Below are positions 1 through 8,640 of a DNA stretch of 64,000 nucleotides, one piece after another (the first letter of the stretch is position 1; each line of letters starts with the position of its first letter). The stretch is from Bacterioplanoides sp965219715. GTDB lineage: Bacteria > Pseudomonadota > Gammaproteobacteria > Pseudomonadales > Oceanobacteraceae. The DNA lies in assembly GCF_965219715.1 (NCBI RefSeq), contig NZ_OZ244785.1, positions 4,733,688 through 4,797,687 on the forward strand. Reading direction: 5' to 3'. The notes beneath the pieces were generated by a model that was not told where the DNA came from, made no database searches, and saw only the letters and a program-made list of their open reading frames with translations. Both the position numbers and the translations under genes were made by a program.

Positions 1-1
1 T

Positions 2-1732
2 ATCGTTGTGGAATTGCGTCGTGGCGAAATGCCGGAAGTGGTTCTGAACAATCTGTTTGCACAAACCCAGCTGCAAACGGTCTTTGGTATTAACACCGTT
101 GCACTGGTGGATGGTCAGCCACGTACGCTGAACCTTAAAGAGCTGCTGGATGCCTTTGTTAAACACCGTCGTGAAGTGGTGACTCGTCGTACCATTTTCG
201 AACTGCGTAAAGCCCGTGAGCGTGGTCATATTCTCGAAGGTCTGGCATTAGCGCTGGCGAATATCGATCCGGTAATCGAACTGATCAAACGCTCTCCAAC
301 GGCTGCCGAAGCAAAAGAAGCATTGATCAACACCGCCTGGGAGCCGGGTGATGTGTCTGACATGCTGGAGCGTGCCGGTGAAGATGCCTGTCGTCCGGAT
401 GACCTGCCAGAGCAGTATGGTTTCCGTGACGGTCGTTATTACTTATCTCCGGTTCAGGCTCAGGCGATTCTGGATTTGCGTCTGCAAAAACTGACCGGCC
501 TTGAGCACGAAAAACTGATCGAAGAATATCAGGTTAAATTAGCGGAAATTGCTGAGTATCTGGAAATCCTGGGTAGCGCTGAGCGTTTGATGCAGGTTAT
601 TCGTGAAGAATTAGAAGCGATTCGTGAAGAATACGGCGATGACCGTCGTACTGAAATTATCGCGCAAAAACGTGATCTGACCATGGCGGATCTGATTCCG
701 GAAGAAGATCTGGTTCTGACTCTGTCTCACGGTGGTTACGCCAAAACTCAACCGATGGATACCTACCAGGCGCAGCGTCGCGGTGGTAAAGGTAAGTCGG
801 CGACTTCGGTGAAAGACGAAGATTTTGTTGAGCATTTATTGGTGGTGAACAGCCACGATACCGTGTTGTGTTTCACCGATGCCGGTAAAGTCTATTGGTT
901 AACCGTTTACGATATTCCGCAAGCGGGCCGTAACGCCAAAGGTCGTCCGATTGTTAACGTGTTGAATTTATCCGAAGAAGGCGAGCGAATTACCGCAATT
1001 CTGCCGGTGGATGAATACAGCGCTGATCGTTATGTATTTATGGCGACTTCTAAAGGCACGGTTAAGAAAACCTCTCTGGATCAGTTCTCACGTCCACGTT
1101 CTACAGGCCTGATTGCCTGTGAACTGGATGATGGTGATCACCTTGTTGGCGTTGCCATTACTGATGGCTCGAAAGACATTCTGATGATGTCAGATGCTGG
1201 TAAGGCAGTACGTTTCAGCGAAGAAGCGGTTCGTCCAATGGGTCGTACCGCACGTGGTGTTCGTGGTATCAAGCTTGCCGATGATCAGAATGTAATCTCT
1301 CTGATTATTCCGGAAGAAGGCGGCACCATTCTGACGGCTTCTGAGCGTGGTTTCGGTAAGCGTACTGCGGTAACTGAATTCCCAACCAAAGGCCGTGGCA
1401 CTCAGGGTGTTATCGCTATGGTAACCAGCGAGCGTAATGGTTCTCTGGTGGGTGCTGTTCAGGTATTCGAAAACGACGAAGTGATGCTGGTTTCTGACCA
1501 GGGCACATTGGTTCGTACCCGCGTTAATGAGGTTTCTCAATTGGGCCGTAATACTCAGGGTGTGACTCTGATTAAAGTGTCTGAAAAAGAGAAGCTGGTG
1601 GGTGTTGAGCGTATTTGTGATGCTGACGAAGATGAAGAAAATCTGGATGCTGAAAATGCAGAGGGTGTAGAAAATACTCCTGATATTGAAAGCAATGGCG
1701 ATGCTGAAGGCGATGCGCCAGTCGCTGAGTAA
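2..1732 (+). CDS. gyrA: DNA gyrase subunit A, 3' part (5' end outside window)
   Basis: This is the C-terminal two thirds of GyrA, the DNA cleavage/reunion subunit of the type II topoisomerase that introduces negative supercoils. The reading frame is open from base 2, so the start lies upstream of the window and the GTG at base 8 is an internal codon. The GyrA box QRRGGKG, needed to wrap DNA for supercoiling, is visible at about residue 255 of the fragment and is followed by the repeated blades of the beta-pinwheel domain. The protein ends in an acidic tail rich in Asp and Glu, as in other gammaproteobacterial GyrA proteins. A strong terminator follows directly, so serC is probably a separate transcription unit. 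Confidence 0.98.
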   Translation: MVVELRRGEMPEVVLNNLFAQTQLQTVFGINTVALVDGQPRTLNLKELLDAFVKHRREVVTRRTIFELRKARERGHILEGLALALANIDPVIELIKRSPTAAEAKEALINTAWEPGDVSDMLERAGEDACRPDDLPEQYGFRDGRYYLSPVQAQAILDLRLQKLTGLEHEKLIEEYQVKLAEIAEYLEILGSAERLMQVIREELEAIREEYGDDRRTEIIAQKRDLTMADLIPEEDLVLTLSHGGYAKTQPMDTYQAQRRGGKGKSATSVKDEDFVEHLLVVNSHDTVLCFTDAGKVYWLTVYDIPQAGRNAKGRPIVNVLNLSEEGERITAILPVDEYSADRYVFMATSKGTVKKTSLDQFSRPRSTGLIACELDDGDHLVGVAITDGSKDILMMSDAGKAVRFSEEAVRPMGRTARGVRGIKLADDQNVISLIIPEEGGTILTASERGFGKRTAVTEFPTKGRGTQGVIAMVTSERNGSLVGAVQVFENDEVMLVSDQGTLVRTRVNEVSQLGRNTQGVTLIKVSEKEKLVGVERICDADEDEENLDAENAEGVENTPDIESNGDAEGDAPVAE

Positions 1733-1740
1733 GCATCCGA

Positions 1741-1769
1741 AAAACACCCGCAACAGCGGGTGTTTTCTT
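1741..1769 (+). terminator. Rho-independent terminator after gyrA
   Basis: A perfect 10-bp stem (AAACACCCGC paired with GCGGGTGTTT, loop AACA) is followed by a T-rich run and lies 9 bases after the gyrA stop codon. Confidence 0.93.
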
Positions 1770-1814
1770 CTTGTGAAAAAATTTATACAAACAAACTATT
1801 TGTAGATCGAGCAT

Positions 1815-2897
1815 ATGACCCGAGCATTTAATTTTTGTGCAGGCCCGGCGGCTTTGCCAACAGCAGTTTTAGAACGCGCTCAGCAGGAAATGGCAGACTG
1901 GCATGGCAAGGGCCTGTCCATTATGGAAATGAGCCACCGTAGCAAAGAGTTTGTTTCTGTTGCTGAAAAAGCCGAGCAGGATCTGCGCGACTTAATGCAG
2001 ATTCCGGATAACTACAAAGTTCTGTTTATGCAGGGCGGTGCCAGCAGTCAGTTCGCGATGATTCCGATGAACCTGCTACGCGGCAAGTCGAAAGCTGACT
2101 ACATTAATACCGGTCAATGGTCTAAAAAAGCGATTGCTGAAGCCAAACGTTATTGCGACGTCAATATTGCAGCGACGACCGAAGACAATGGTTTTTCTTC
2201 TGCGCCAACCCAGGATGAGCTGAATTTATCCGCTGATGCGGCTTACGTTCATTACTGCCCGAACGAAACCATTGGTGGCGTGAAGTTCGATTATATTCCG
2301 GAAACTGGCGATGTGCCGCTGGTGGCGGATTTTTCTTCGGCCATTCTTTCGGAAGAAGTAGATGTTTCTAAGTTCGGTATGATTTACGCCGGCGCTCAGA
2401 AAAACATCGGCCCTGCTGGTCTGTGTGTCGTTATTATTCGCGAAGATTTATTAGGCGAAACAATTGAAGGCACACCAACCATGTTTAATTACAAGGTTGC
2501 TGCTGACAATGGCTCTATGTACAACACACCACCAAGCTATAGCTGGTACCTGGCTGGTCTGGTGTTTGAGTGGTTAAAAGAGCAGGGTGGCGTTGCTGCT
2601 ATGGCTGAAGTTAATCAGCGCAAAGCTCAGAAGTTGTACGATTATATCGATGGCAGTGGTTTTTATGCTAACCCGGTTGCTAAAAACAATCGCTCGATCA
2701 TGAATGTACCTTTCACGCTGAAAGATGATGCGCTGGATAAAACCTTCCTGGCAGAAAGCGAAGCGGCAGGTTTGTTAAATCTGGCAGGTCACCGCAGTGT
2801 TGGTGGTATGCGCGCAAGTATTTATAACGCAGTGCCGGAAGCTGGCGTGGATGCGTTAATTGAATTTATGGCTGAGTTTGCGGCTAAAAATTCATAG
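1815..2897 (+). CDS. serC: Phosphoserine aminotransferase
   Basis: This PLP-dependent class V aminotransferase converts 3-phosphohydroxypyruvate and glutamate to phosphoserine (serine synthesis), and also acts in pyridoxal phosphate synthesis. The 360-aa protein has the family length. The N-terminus FNFCAGPAALP is diagnostic, and the GGASSQF segment and the lysine segment YAGAQKNIGPAG, which carries the Schiff-base lysine, are intact. The ATG at 1815 follows a weak GAG-type ribosome site. The gene lies between the gyrA terminator and the aromatic amino acid genes, the usual gammaproteobacterial gyrA-serC-pheA order. Confidence 0.97.
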   Translation: MTRAFNFCAGPAALPTAVLERAQQEMADWHGKGLSIMEMSHRSKEFVSVAEKAEQDLRDLMQIPDNYKVLFMQGGASSQFAMIPMNLLRGKSKADYINTGQWSKKAIAEAKRYCDVNIAATTEDNGFSSAPTQDELNLSADAAYVHYCPNETIGGVKFDYIPETGDVPLVADFSSAILSEEVDVSKFGMIYAGAQKNIGPAGLCVVIIREDLLGETIEGTPTMFNYKVAADNGSMYNTPPSYSWYLAGLVFEWLKEQGGVAAMAEVNQRKAQKLYDYIDGSGFYANPVAKNNRSIMNVPFTLKDDALDKTFLAESEAAGLLNLAGHRSVGGMRASIYNAVPEAGVDALIEFMAEFAAKNS

Positions 2898-2939
2898 ATT
2901 TAAATTAAAGAAATTTTAGCTCCTAGTCATATTGTTCTT

Positions 2940-3112
2940 CAAAAGCAGCGACAGGATGTCGCGTTAGGATCAAGGCACATGGACGTGACACTGATCCGGC
3001 GGCTGAAGAATTATATGGCTGGTGGCGAATAATCAGATAAATATTGGCGAGAAAGGTGGGCTGTTATTCGGCCGCACTCATCACAAGGAGCGTCCCTGCA
3101 TCCTTTGATGAG
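2940..3112 (+). promoter_or_regulatory. Hairpin-rich leader or small RNA between serC and pheA with CsrA/RsmA-like GGA loops
   Basis: The 285 bases between serC and pheA hold no convincing gene but clear secondary structure. At 2948-2962 a perfect 5-bp stem GCGAC/GTCGC presents the loop AGGAT, giving ACAGGATGT, close to the CsrA/RsmA selected consensus. At 2967-2997 an outer stem GGATCA/TGATCC encloses CAC-ATGGAC-GTG, a second GGA-bearing loop. At 3077-3112 a 12-bp stem with one bulge (CTCATCA-AAGGA with TCCTT-TGATGAG) sequesters a third AAGGA. This could be a 5' leader of pheA or a separate small RNA. The structures are read from the sequence; the CsrA/RsmA link is inference. Confidence 0.5.
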
Positions 3113-3182
3113 CACGCAACATCCATGTTGCTGCTATGAAAAACAGACCATCTTCCTCTGCCTGGATGGGATTGGAAGCGGC

Positions 3183-4295
3183 ATGAGCGAAACCGTCTTG
3201 GGTGAACAGCAGGAACTTGAGGTTTTACGTAATAAAATCGATAGCCTGGATAAAGAAATCCATAAGCTGATTAATGAGCGCGCACGCTGTGCTCAGGAAG
3301 TCGCAGAGGTAAAACAAAAATACGCCGCTCCTGGTGAGCATGTGGTGTTTTACCGTCCTGAGCGTGAAGCTCAGGTCTTGCGTAAAGTCATGGATCGTAA
3401 TGAAGGCCCGCTGGCTGATGAGTCAATGGCACGTTTATTCCGCGAGATTATGTCTCAGTGCCTGGCGTTAGAAGAGCCTTTAAACGTGGCGTATTTAGGC
3501 CCGGAAGGTACCTTTACTCAGCAAGCGGCAGTGAAGCACTTTGGTCATGCTGTTCAGTGTACTGGTCAGGTTTCTATTGCTGATGTGTTTCGTGAAGTAG
3601 AAAGCGGTAATGCGAACTACGGCGTTGTTCCGGTGGAGAATTCGACTGAAGGTGTCGTAACTCATACGCTGGATACCTTTGTTCATTCCAATCTGAATAT
3701 CTGCGGCGAAGTTGCTCTGCGCATTCACCATCATTTGCTGGTCAAAGAAAGCGAAACAGAAAGTGAGATTAAAAAGATTTATTCTCACGCCCAGTCACTG
3801 GGTCAGTGTCGTTTATGGTTGGATCAGAATTATCCGAACGTAGAGCGTATTCCGGTGAGCTCAAATGCCGAAGCGGCTAAGCGCGCAGCACAAGAGCCAG
3901 CTGCAGCTGCTATTGCTTCAGAGGCCGCGGCGGAGTTGTACGATCTGGTGATGAAAAATGCCAAGATCGAAGATCGTCCGGATAACACCACGCGTTTCCT
4001 GATTATTGGTCCGCAAAAAACCATGGCTTCTGGCGAAGACAAAACCTCAATTCTGGTGTCCAGCCGCAATCAGCCAGGTGCTTTATATCAGGTGCTGGAG
4101 CCGTTCCATCAGGCGGGCATCAGCATGACTCGTATTGAGAGTCGTCCTTCTGAATCTGGTACCTGGAATTACGTATTCTTTATTGATTTTGAAGGCCATG
4201 CAGACGACGCGCATATCGCACCAGTGCTGGAAAATCTGCGCAATATCTCTGTTGATTTTAAATGTCTGGGTTCTTACCCAAAAGCGGTGCTTTAA
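3183..4295 (+). CDS. pheA: Bifunctional chorismate mutase / prephenate dehydratase (P-protein)
   Basis: This protein converts chorismate to prephenate and then to phenylpyruvate, the committed steps to phenylalanine. The order is a chorismate mutase helix domain (LRNKIDSLDKEIHKLINER, about residues 13-31), a prephenate dehydratase domain beginning VAYLGPEGTFTQQAA, and a C-terminal ACT domain for Phe feedback (SRNQPGALYQVLEPF, then the ESRPS motif). The open frame extends to 3108, but the extra 25 residues are Cys-rich and unlike the family. ATG 3183, with GGAAG just upstream, gives 370 aa, the usual Pseudomonas-type length. hisC begins 3 bases after the stop, so the two are cotranscribed. Confidence 0.95.
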   Translation: MSETVLGEQQELEVLRNKIDSLDKEIHKLINERARCAQEVAEVKQKYAAPGEHVVFYRPEREAQVLRKVMDRNEGPLADESMARLFREIMSQCLALEEPLNVAYLGPEGTFTQQAAVKHFGHAVQCTGQVSIADVFREVESGNANYGVVPVENSTEGVVTHTLDTFVHSNLNICGEVALRIHHHLLVKESETESEIKKIYSHAQSLGQCRLWLDQNYPNVERIPVSSNAEAAKRAAQEPAAAAIASEAAAELYDLVMKNAKIEDRPDNTTRFLIIGPQKTMASGEDKTSILVSSRNQPGALYQVLEPFHQAGISMTRIESRPSESGTWNYVFFIDFEGHADDAHIAPVLENLRNISVDFKCLGSYPKAVL

Positions 4296-4298
4296 ATT

Positions 4299-5438
4299 AT
4301 GACTACAGATTACAAAAGTCAGGCGGTTGAAGGTGTTCAGAGTTTGCGCCCGTATCAGCCAGGTAAGCCAATTGATGAGCTGGCGCGCGAGCTGGGTTTA
4401 AACGAGAAAGACATTGTTAAACTGGCCAGTAACGAAAGCCCGGTCGGTCCAAGCCCTAAAGCGCTGGCGGCAATTCAGGGTGAGTTGGAAGAATTAACCC
4501 GTTACCCGGATGGTGCAGGATTTGAACTTAAAAAAGTTCTGTGTGAAAAACTGAATATTCAGCCAGAGCAAATCACGCTGGGTAATGGTTCGTCCGATAT
4601 TTTAGATTTTATCACTCGTGTGTTTGTGAATGACGGCGACAATATTGTTGTTTCTCAGCATGCGTTTGCGATCTACGGTTTGGTAGCAAAAATGGTGGGG
4701 GCAGAAACCATTGCTGCTCCAGCTAATAATTTTGCTCACGATCTGGATGCCATGCTGGCTGCCATTAACGATAAAACCCGTATCGTGTTTGTGACCAATC
4801 CAAATAACCCTACCGGTACCTGGATTACAAAAGGCGAGCTGATTGCGTTCTTGGATAAAGTGCCAAAGCGTGTTCTGGTGTTGTTGGACGAAGCGTACTT
4901 CGAGTACGTAGATGAAGCTGACTATCCGAACGGCATTGAACTGTTAAGCCGGTATCCAAACCTGGTTGTCACTCGCACTTTCTCAAAGGCCTACGGCCTG
5001 GCATCGATGCGCGTGGGTTATGGTGTATCCAGTCCGGAAATTGCCGATTTATTAAACCGTGTGCGTCCGCCGTTTAACGTGAATTCGTTTGCATTAGCCG
5101 CTGCAAAAGCAGCTGTATTGGATGAAGACTACGTTGCTGAAAGCATTGCGGTAAATAACAACGGCATGGCTTATCTTGAAGGTGAGTTTAACCGTTTGGG
5201 TCTGGATTTTATTCCTTCGGTTGGTAACTTTATCAGCGTGAAAATGCCAGTCGGTGTTGATGCGATGGCGGTGAACGATGGCCTTCTGCGAGAAGGGGTT
5301 ATTATTCGCCCGGTGGCCAATTACGAAATGCCGGAATATCTGCGCGTTTCTATTGGTATTGCAAAAGAAAACCAGGCCTTTGTTGCTGCATTAGAAAAAG
5401 TGTTAGCTCAGGTGAAAGCCGAGCAGGTGAACGCTTGA
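4299..5438 (+). CDS. hisC: Histidinol-phosphate aminotransferase (aromatic aminotransferase type)
   Basis: A 379-aa class I/II PLP aminotransferase that transfers an amino group from glutamate to imidazole acetol phosphate. In this genomic setting it often also serves as an aromatic aminotransferase. Visible motifs are KLASNESPVGPSPKA at the N-terminus, NPNNPTGT, LLDEAYFEY, and the PLP lysine in TFSKAYGLASMRVGYG. It sits between pheA and tyrA-aroA, matching the hisC2 arrangement of pseudomonads and suggesting a role in Phe/Tyr transamination. Its stop overlaps the start region of tyrA-aroA. Confidence 0.93.
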   Translation: MTTDYKSQAVEGVQSLRPYQPGKPIDELARELGLNEKDIVKLASNESPVGPSPKALAAIQGELEELTRYPDGAGFELKKVLCEKLNIQPEQITLGNGSSDILDFITRVFVNDGDNIVVSQHAFAIYGLVAKMVGAETIAAPANNFAHDLDAMLAAINDKTRIVFVTNPNNPTGTWITKGELIAFLDKVPKRVLVLLDEAYFEYVDEADYPNGIELLSRYPNLVVTRTFSKAYGLASMRVGYGVSSPEIADLLNRVRPPFNVNSFALAAAKAAVLDEDYVAESIAVNNNGMAYLEGEFNRLGLDFIPSVGNFISVKMPVGVDAMAVNDGLLREGVIIRPVANYEMPEYLRVSIGIAKENQAFVAALEKVLAQVKAEQVNA

Positions 5439-7720
5439 GTGTGTCGATTACCGGTTCAGTAACAAAGGTCAATCCAGGCTTTTGCATTAACAAAATTGCG
5501 GTGATTGGCCTGGGGTTGATTGGTTGTTCCTGGGTTAAGGGCCTGCGTATGCGCGGTTGCGTGCAGCAGGTCTCGGGCTATGACCGTAACCTGGACTCCA
5601 TGCAGTTGGCGCAAGAGCACGGCATCATTGATTCCTACGATGAGGATATCCAGCAGGTTGTGCGTGGTGCTGATCTGGTGATTGTCTCTGTGCCTATTTT
5701 GGCGATTGATTCGGTGCTGGAATCCATTGCTCCGGTTATTGGTGAAAATACCGTGTTAACCGACGTAGGTTCGGTTAAAGGTTCGGTGGCTGCTTCAGCC
5801 TCGAAAATCTTTGGTGCTGATTTTAATCGTTTTGTCCTTGGCCATCCGATTGCAGGCTCCGAACGCAGTGGTGTGACTGCTGCGGATGAATATCTGTATC
5901 TCAACCACAAAGTTATTATTACACCGGAAAATCATACGTCTCATCAGGCCCTGGCGTTAGTGCGTAATGCCTGGTGTGCGGTGGGTGCCGATGTGGAATA
6001 TATGGCAGTGGAGCACCATGATGAGGTGCTGGCTGCGACCAGTCACCTGCCTCATTTATTGGCTTATTCGCTGACGGACACGCTGGCGAACAGTCATGAA
6101 AATAAAGAAATCTTTAATTACGCGGCCGGCGGCTTTCGCGACTTTACCCGCATTGCAGCCAGTAGCCCGGTAATGTGGCGGGATATATTTTCTGCCAATA
6201 AAGACCAGATTTTAAAAACGCTGGATTTATTTCAGCACGATCTCAAATTCTTGCGCCAGGCTATCGAGGAAGACGATACCACTCAGGTGATGGGGGTTCT
6301 GACCCGGGCCAAAGTTGCGCGTGACCACTTCTCAAAAATACTCGCCCGCAGGGCCTATGTGGAACCTATGAAAGCGACATCTATTACTTACCGTGCCCTT
6401 CCGGGCAAGGCGTTATCCGGCAGCTTCCGAGTGCCGGGGGATAAATCCATTTCTCACCGCTCAATTATGCTGGGCTCGCTGGCGAACGGCACAACCGAAG
6501 TGACCGGCTTTCTCGAAGGGGAGGATGCTCTGGCAACGTTGCAGGCATTCCGTGATATGGGTGTGGTTATTGAGGGGCCGCATCGTGGTCGCGTAACTAT
6601 TCACGGTGTTGGTTTACATGGTCTGCAGGCACCACCCAATGCGTTATATGTTGGTAACTCGGGCACCACGATTCGTTTGTTGTCTGGTCTGATGGCTGGC
6701 CAGAAGTTTGATGTTGAAATGAGTGGTGATGAGTCTCTATCTAAGCGTCCAATGGGTCGCGTGGCGAACCCGTTAAAAGAGATGGGCGCTATTGTAGAAA
6801 CCGCTGAAAATGGCCGTCCGCCTCTTGTTATTAAAGGCAGTGAGGTGATTAAAGGTGGCTCTTCTCTGAAAGGCATTCATTACGATCTGCCAATGGCCAG
6901 TGCTCAGGTAAAAAGTTGCGTGCTGTTGGCTGGTTTGTATGCCGAGGGTGAAACCTCTGTGACTGAACCGGCACCAACCCGTGACCACACAGAACGTATG
7001 TTGAAAGGCTTCGGCTACGACGTTCAGGTTGAGGGTAATAAGGTTACTCTGAAGTCTGGTGGTGAACTAACCGCGACTAATATCGATGTGCCGTCTGATA
7101 TTTCTTCTGCTGCTTTTTTTATGGTCGCGGCGAGCATTATGCCGGGTTCCGATATTACTCTGGAGCACGTGGGTATTAACCCAACCCGTATCGGTGTGAT
7201 CAATATTCTGAAAGCCATGGGTGGCAATCTGGAAGTATTGAACGAACGCGAAGTGGGCGGCGAGCCGGTGGCGGATGTCCGCATTCAGAGTGCTCAGCTG
7301 AAAGGGATTCATATTCCGGAAGATCAGGTGCCGCTGGCGATTGATGAATTCCCGGCGCTGTTTATTGCAGCTGCCTGTGCCGAAGGTGAAACCGTTCTGA
7401 CTGGTGCAGAAGAATTACGCGTTAAAGAGAGCGACCGTATTCAGGCCATGGTCGATGGTCTGGTCACGTTGGGCGTTGATGCAAAAGGCACTGAAGACGG
7501 CGCAATCATCCAGGGCTTCGGCTCTGATGGCAGCTTTGGTGGTGGAGAGATCGTTACGCATCATGATCACCGTATTGCCATGAGCTTTGCCGTTGCCTCT
7601 CTGCGTGGTAGCGAAGCGCCGATCAATATTCTGGATTGTGCCAATGTTGCAACGTCTTTCCCGAACTTTGTTGAGCTGGCTAATGGCGCTGGCATGAATC
7701 TGACTGTGGAAGAGGTGTAA
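5435..7720 (+). CDS. tyrA-aroA: Fused prephenate dehydrogenase / EPSP synthase
   Basis: This 761-aa fusion joins two aromatic pathway enzymes. The N-terminal part (about 1-300) is an NAD-dependent prephenate dehydrogenase with the Rossmann motif GLGLIG, plus HPIAGSERSG and HLPHLLAYSL. From about residue 312 the protein is 5-enolpyruvylshikimate-3-phosphate synthase, with GDKSISHRS, NSGTTIRLLSGL, LPMASAQVKSC and RVKESDRI all intact. The fusion is known from Pseudomonas and related gammaproteobacteria. The frame opens at TTG 5435, overlapping the hisC stop; GTG 5441 is an alternative start, and no ATG lies near. cmk starts 2 bases after the stop. Confidence 0.95.
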   Translation: MSVSITGSVTKVNPGFCINKIAVIGLGLIGCSWVKGLRMRGCVQQVSGYDRNLDSMQLAQEHGIIDSYDEDIQQVVRGADLVIVSVPILAIDSVLESIAPVIGENTVLTDVGSVKGSVAASASKIFGADFNRFVLGHPIAGSERSGVTAADEYLYLNHKVIITPENHTSHQALALVRNAWCAVGADVEYMAVEHHDEVLAATSHLPHLLAYSLTDTLANSHENKEIFNYAAGGFRDFTRIAASSPVMWRDIFSANKDQILKTLDLFQHDLKFLRQAIEEDDTTQVMGVLTRAKVARDHFSKILARRAYVEPMKATSITYRALPGKALSGSFRVPGDKSISHRSIMLGSLANGTTEVTGFLEGEDALATLQAFRDMGVVIEGPHRGRVTIHGVGLHGLQAPPNALYVGNSGTTIRLLSGLMAGQKFDVEMSGDESLSKRPMGRVANPLKEMGAIVETAENGRPPLVIKGSEVIKGGSSLKGIHYDLPMASAQVKSCVLLAGLYAEGETSVTEPAPTRDHTERMLKGFGYDVQVEGNKVTLKSGGELTATNIDVPSDISSAAFFMVAASIMPGSDITLEHVGINPTRIGVINILKAMGGNLEVLNEREVGGEPVADVRIQSAQLKGIHIPEDQVPLAIDEFPALFIAAACAEGETVLTGAEELRVKESDRIQAMVDGLVTLGVDAKGTEDGAIIQGFGSDGSFGGGEIVTHHDHRIAMSFAVASLRGSEAPINILDCANVATSFPNFVELANGAGMNLTVEEV

Positions 7721-7722
7721 TT

Positions 7723-8412
7723 ATGGCTGTTGCTAATCCAGATGCTCCGGTAATCACAGTTGATGGTCCATCCGGTGCCGGTAAAGGTACCGTCTGTGCT
7801 CGCCTGGCTCAGGAATTGAACTGGCAGTTGTTAGACAGTGGGGCTTTGTATCGTATTACCGGCCTGGCATCTGATCGTAAAGGGCTGGCGCTTGATGATG
7901 AGCCGGCCGTTGCTGATGTGGCTGCTAATCTGGATGTGCGCTTCGAGCCGACTCCGGTGGGCGTCAAAGTGATTCTGGAAGGCGATGATGTGACTGACCA
8001 GATTCGTACCGAAGAGGTGGGTAGTCTGGCTTCTCAGGTGGCAGCATTGCCTGAAGTTCGCACGGCACTATTACAGCGCCAGCGCGACTTTCAGACTCTG
8101 CCAGGCGTGATTGCTGACGGCCGGGATATGGGCACCGTAGTATTTCCTCAGGCGCAGGTAAAAGTCTTTCTGACTGCCAGTGCCGAAGAGCGCGGCCAAC
8201 GCCGTTATAAACAGTTGACTGAAAAGGGCTTTGATGCTAGTTTGCCCGCCCTTATCGAAGACATACGTGCCCGGGATGAGCGAGACAGCAACCGTGCTGT
8301 GGCTCCCCTGAAGCCTGCCGACGATGCCACTGTTATTGACAGTACTTCTATGACCATTGAAGAAGTCTGCAATCAGGTACTGGATCTGGTGAATAAAGCC
8401 GGATTGGCCTGA
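7723..8412 (+). CDS. cmk: Cytidylate kinase
   Basis: This enzyme phosphorylates CMP and dCMP with ATP. The P-loop GPSGAGKGT is at about residues 15-23, and the substrate segment DSGALYR and the GRDMGTVVFP block are intact. At 229 aa it has the normal bacterial length. It closes the pheA-hisC-tyrA/aroA-cmk operon and precedes rpsA, the conserved proteobacterial arrangement. Confidence 0.96.
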   Translation: MAVANPDAPVITVDGPSGAGKGTVCARLAQELNWQLLDSGALYRITGLASDRKGLALDDEPAVADVAANLDVRFEPTPVGVKVILEGDDVTDQIRTEEVGSLASQVAALPEVRTALLQRQRDFQTLPGVIADGRDMGTVVFPQAQVKVFLTASAEERGQRRYKQLTEKGFDASLPALIEDIRARDERDSNRAVAPLKPADDATVIDSTSMTIEEVCNQVLDLVNKAGLA

Positions 8413-8425
8413 GTAGGTGTGTATA

Positions 8426-8640
8426 CAGAGCAGCGTACTCTGAGATTGAAATAAAACACTGGCCAGTGGGCCGTGCAGTCACAAGCGCAAACATCGCTGA
8501 AGACTGGCTCAACAGTGTTTTGTTTTGAAAATAAACTAACCCCGGATAACTGGCTATCCGGCAAGCGTTAACTTCGGCTTCCTGACCGTTAATCAACAAA
8601 GGTCAAGTTTGAAGCACGCGTAACGAGATAGGTATATATC
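8426..8640 (+). promoter_or_regulatory. Structured leader of rpsA, with a terminator-like hairpin
   Basis: Three elements are visible between cmk and rpsA. One is a small hairpin at 8426-8442 (CAGAG/CTCTG). The second is a branched element at 8453-8526 whose outer stem AAAACACTG/CAGTGTTTT runs into GTTTTG, like a terminator, and which contains the palindrome CACTGGCCAGTG and a nested AGTC-AGCG/CGCT-GACT stem. The third is a 7-bp hairpin at 8542-8561 (CCGGATA/TATCCGG). Ribosomal protein S1 represses its own mRNA through hairpins in the translation start region in gammaproteobacteria, so this leader is likely the autoregulatory site, with the second element as terminator or attenuator. The functional assignment is inference. 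Confidence 0.6.

Noticed and set aside
1190..1753. 187-aa reverse frame across the gyrA end
   Set aside because: It crosses the gyrA terminator and its composition is typical of antisense frames; GyrA pinwheel blades explain the DNA.
3105..3182. N-terminal extension of PheA to 3,108
   Set aside because: The 25 extra residues include a Cys-Cys-Cys run, do not resemble chorismate mutase N-termini, and the AAGGAG upstream is 17 bases away and paired in a hairpin.
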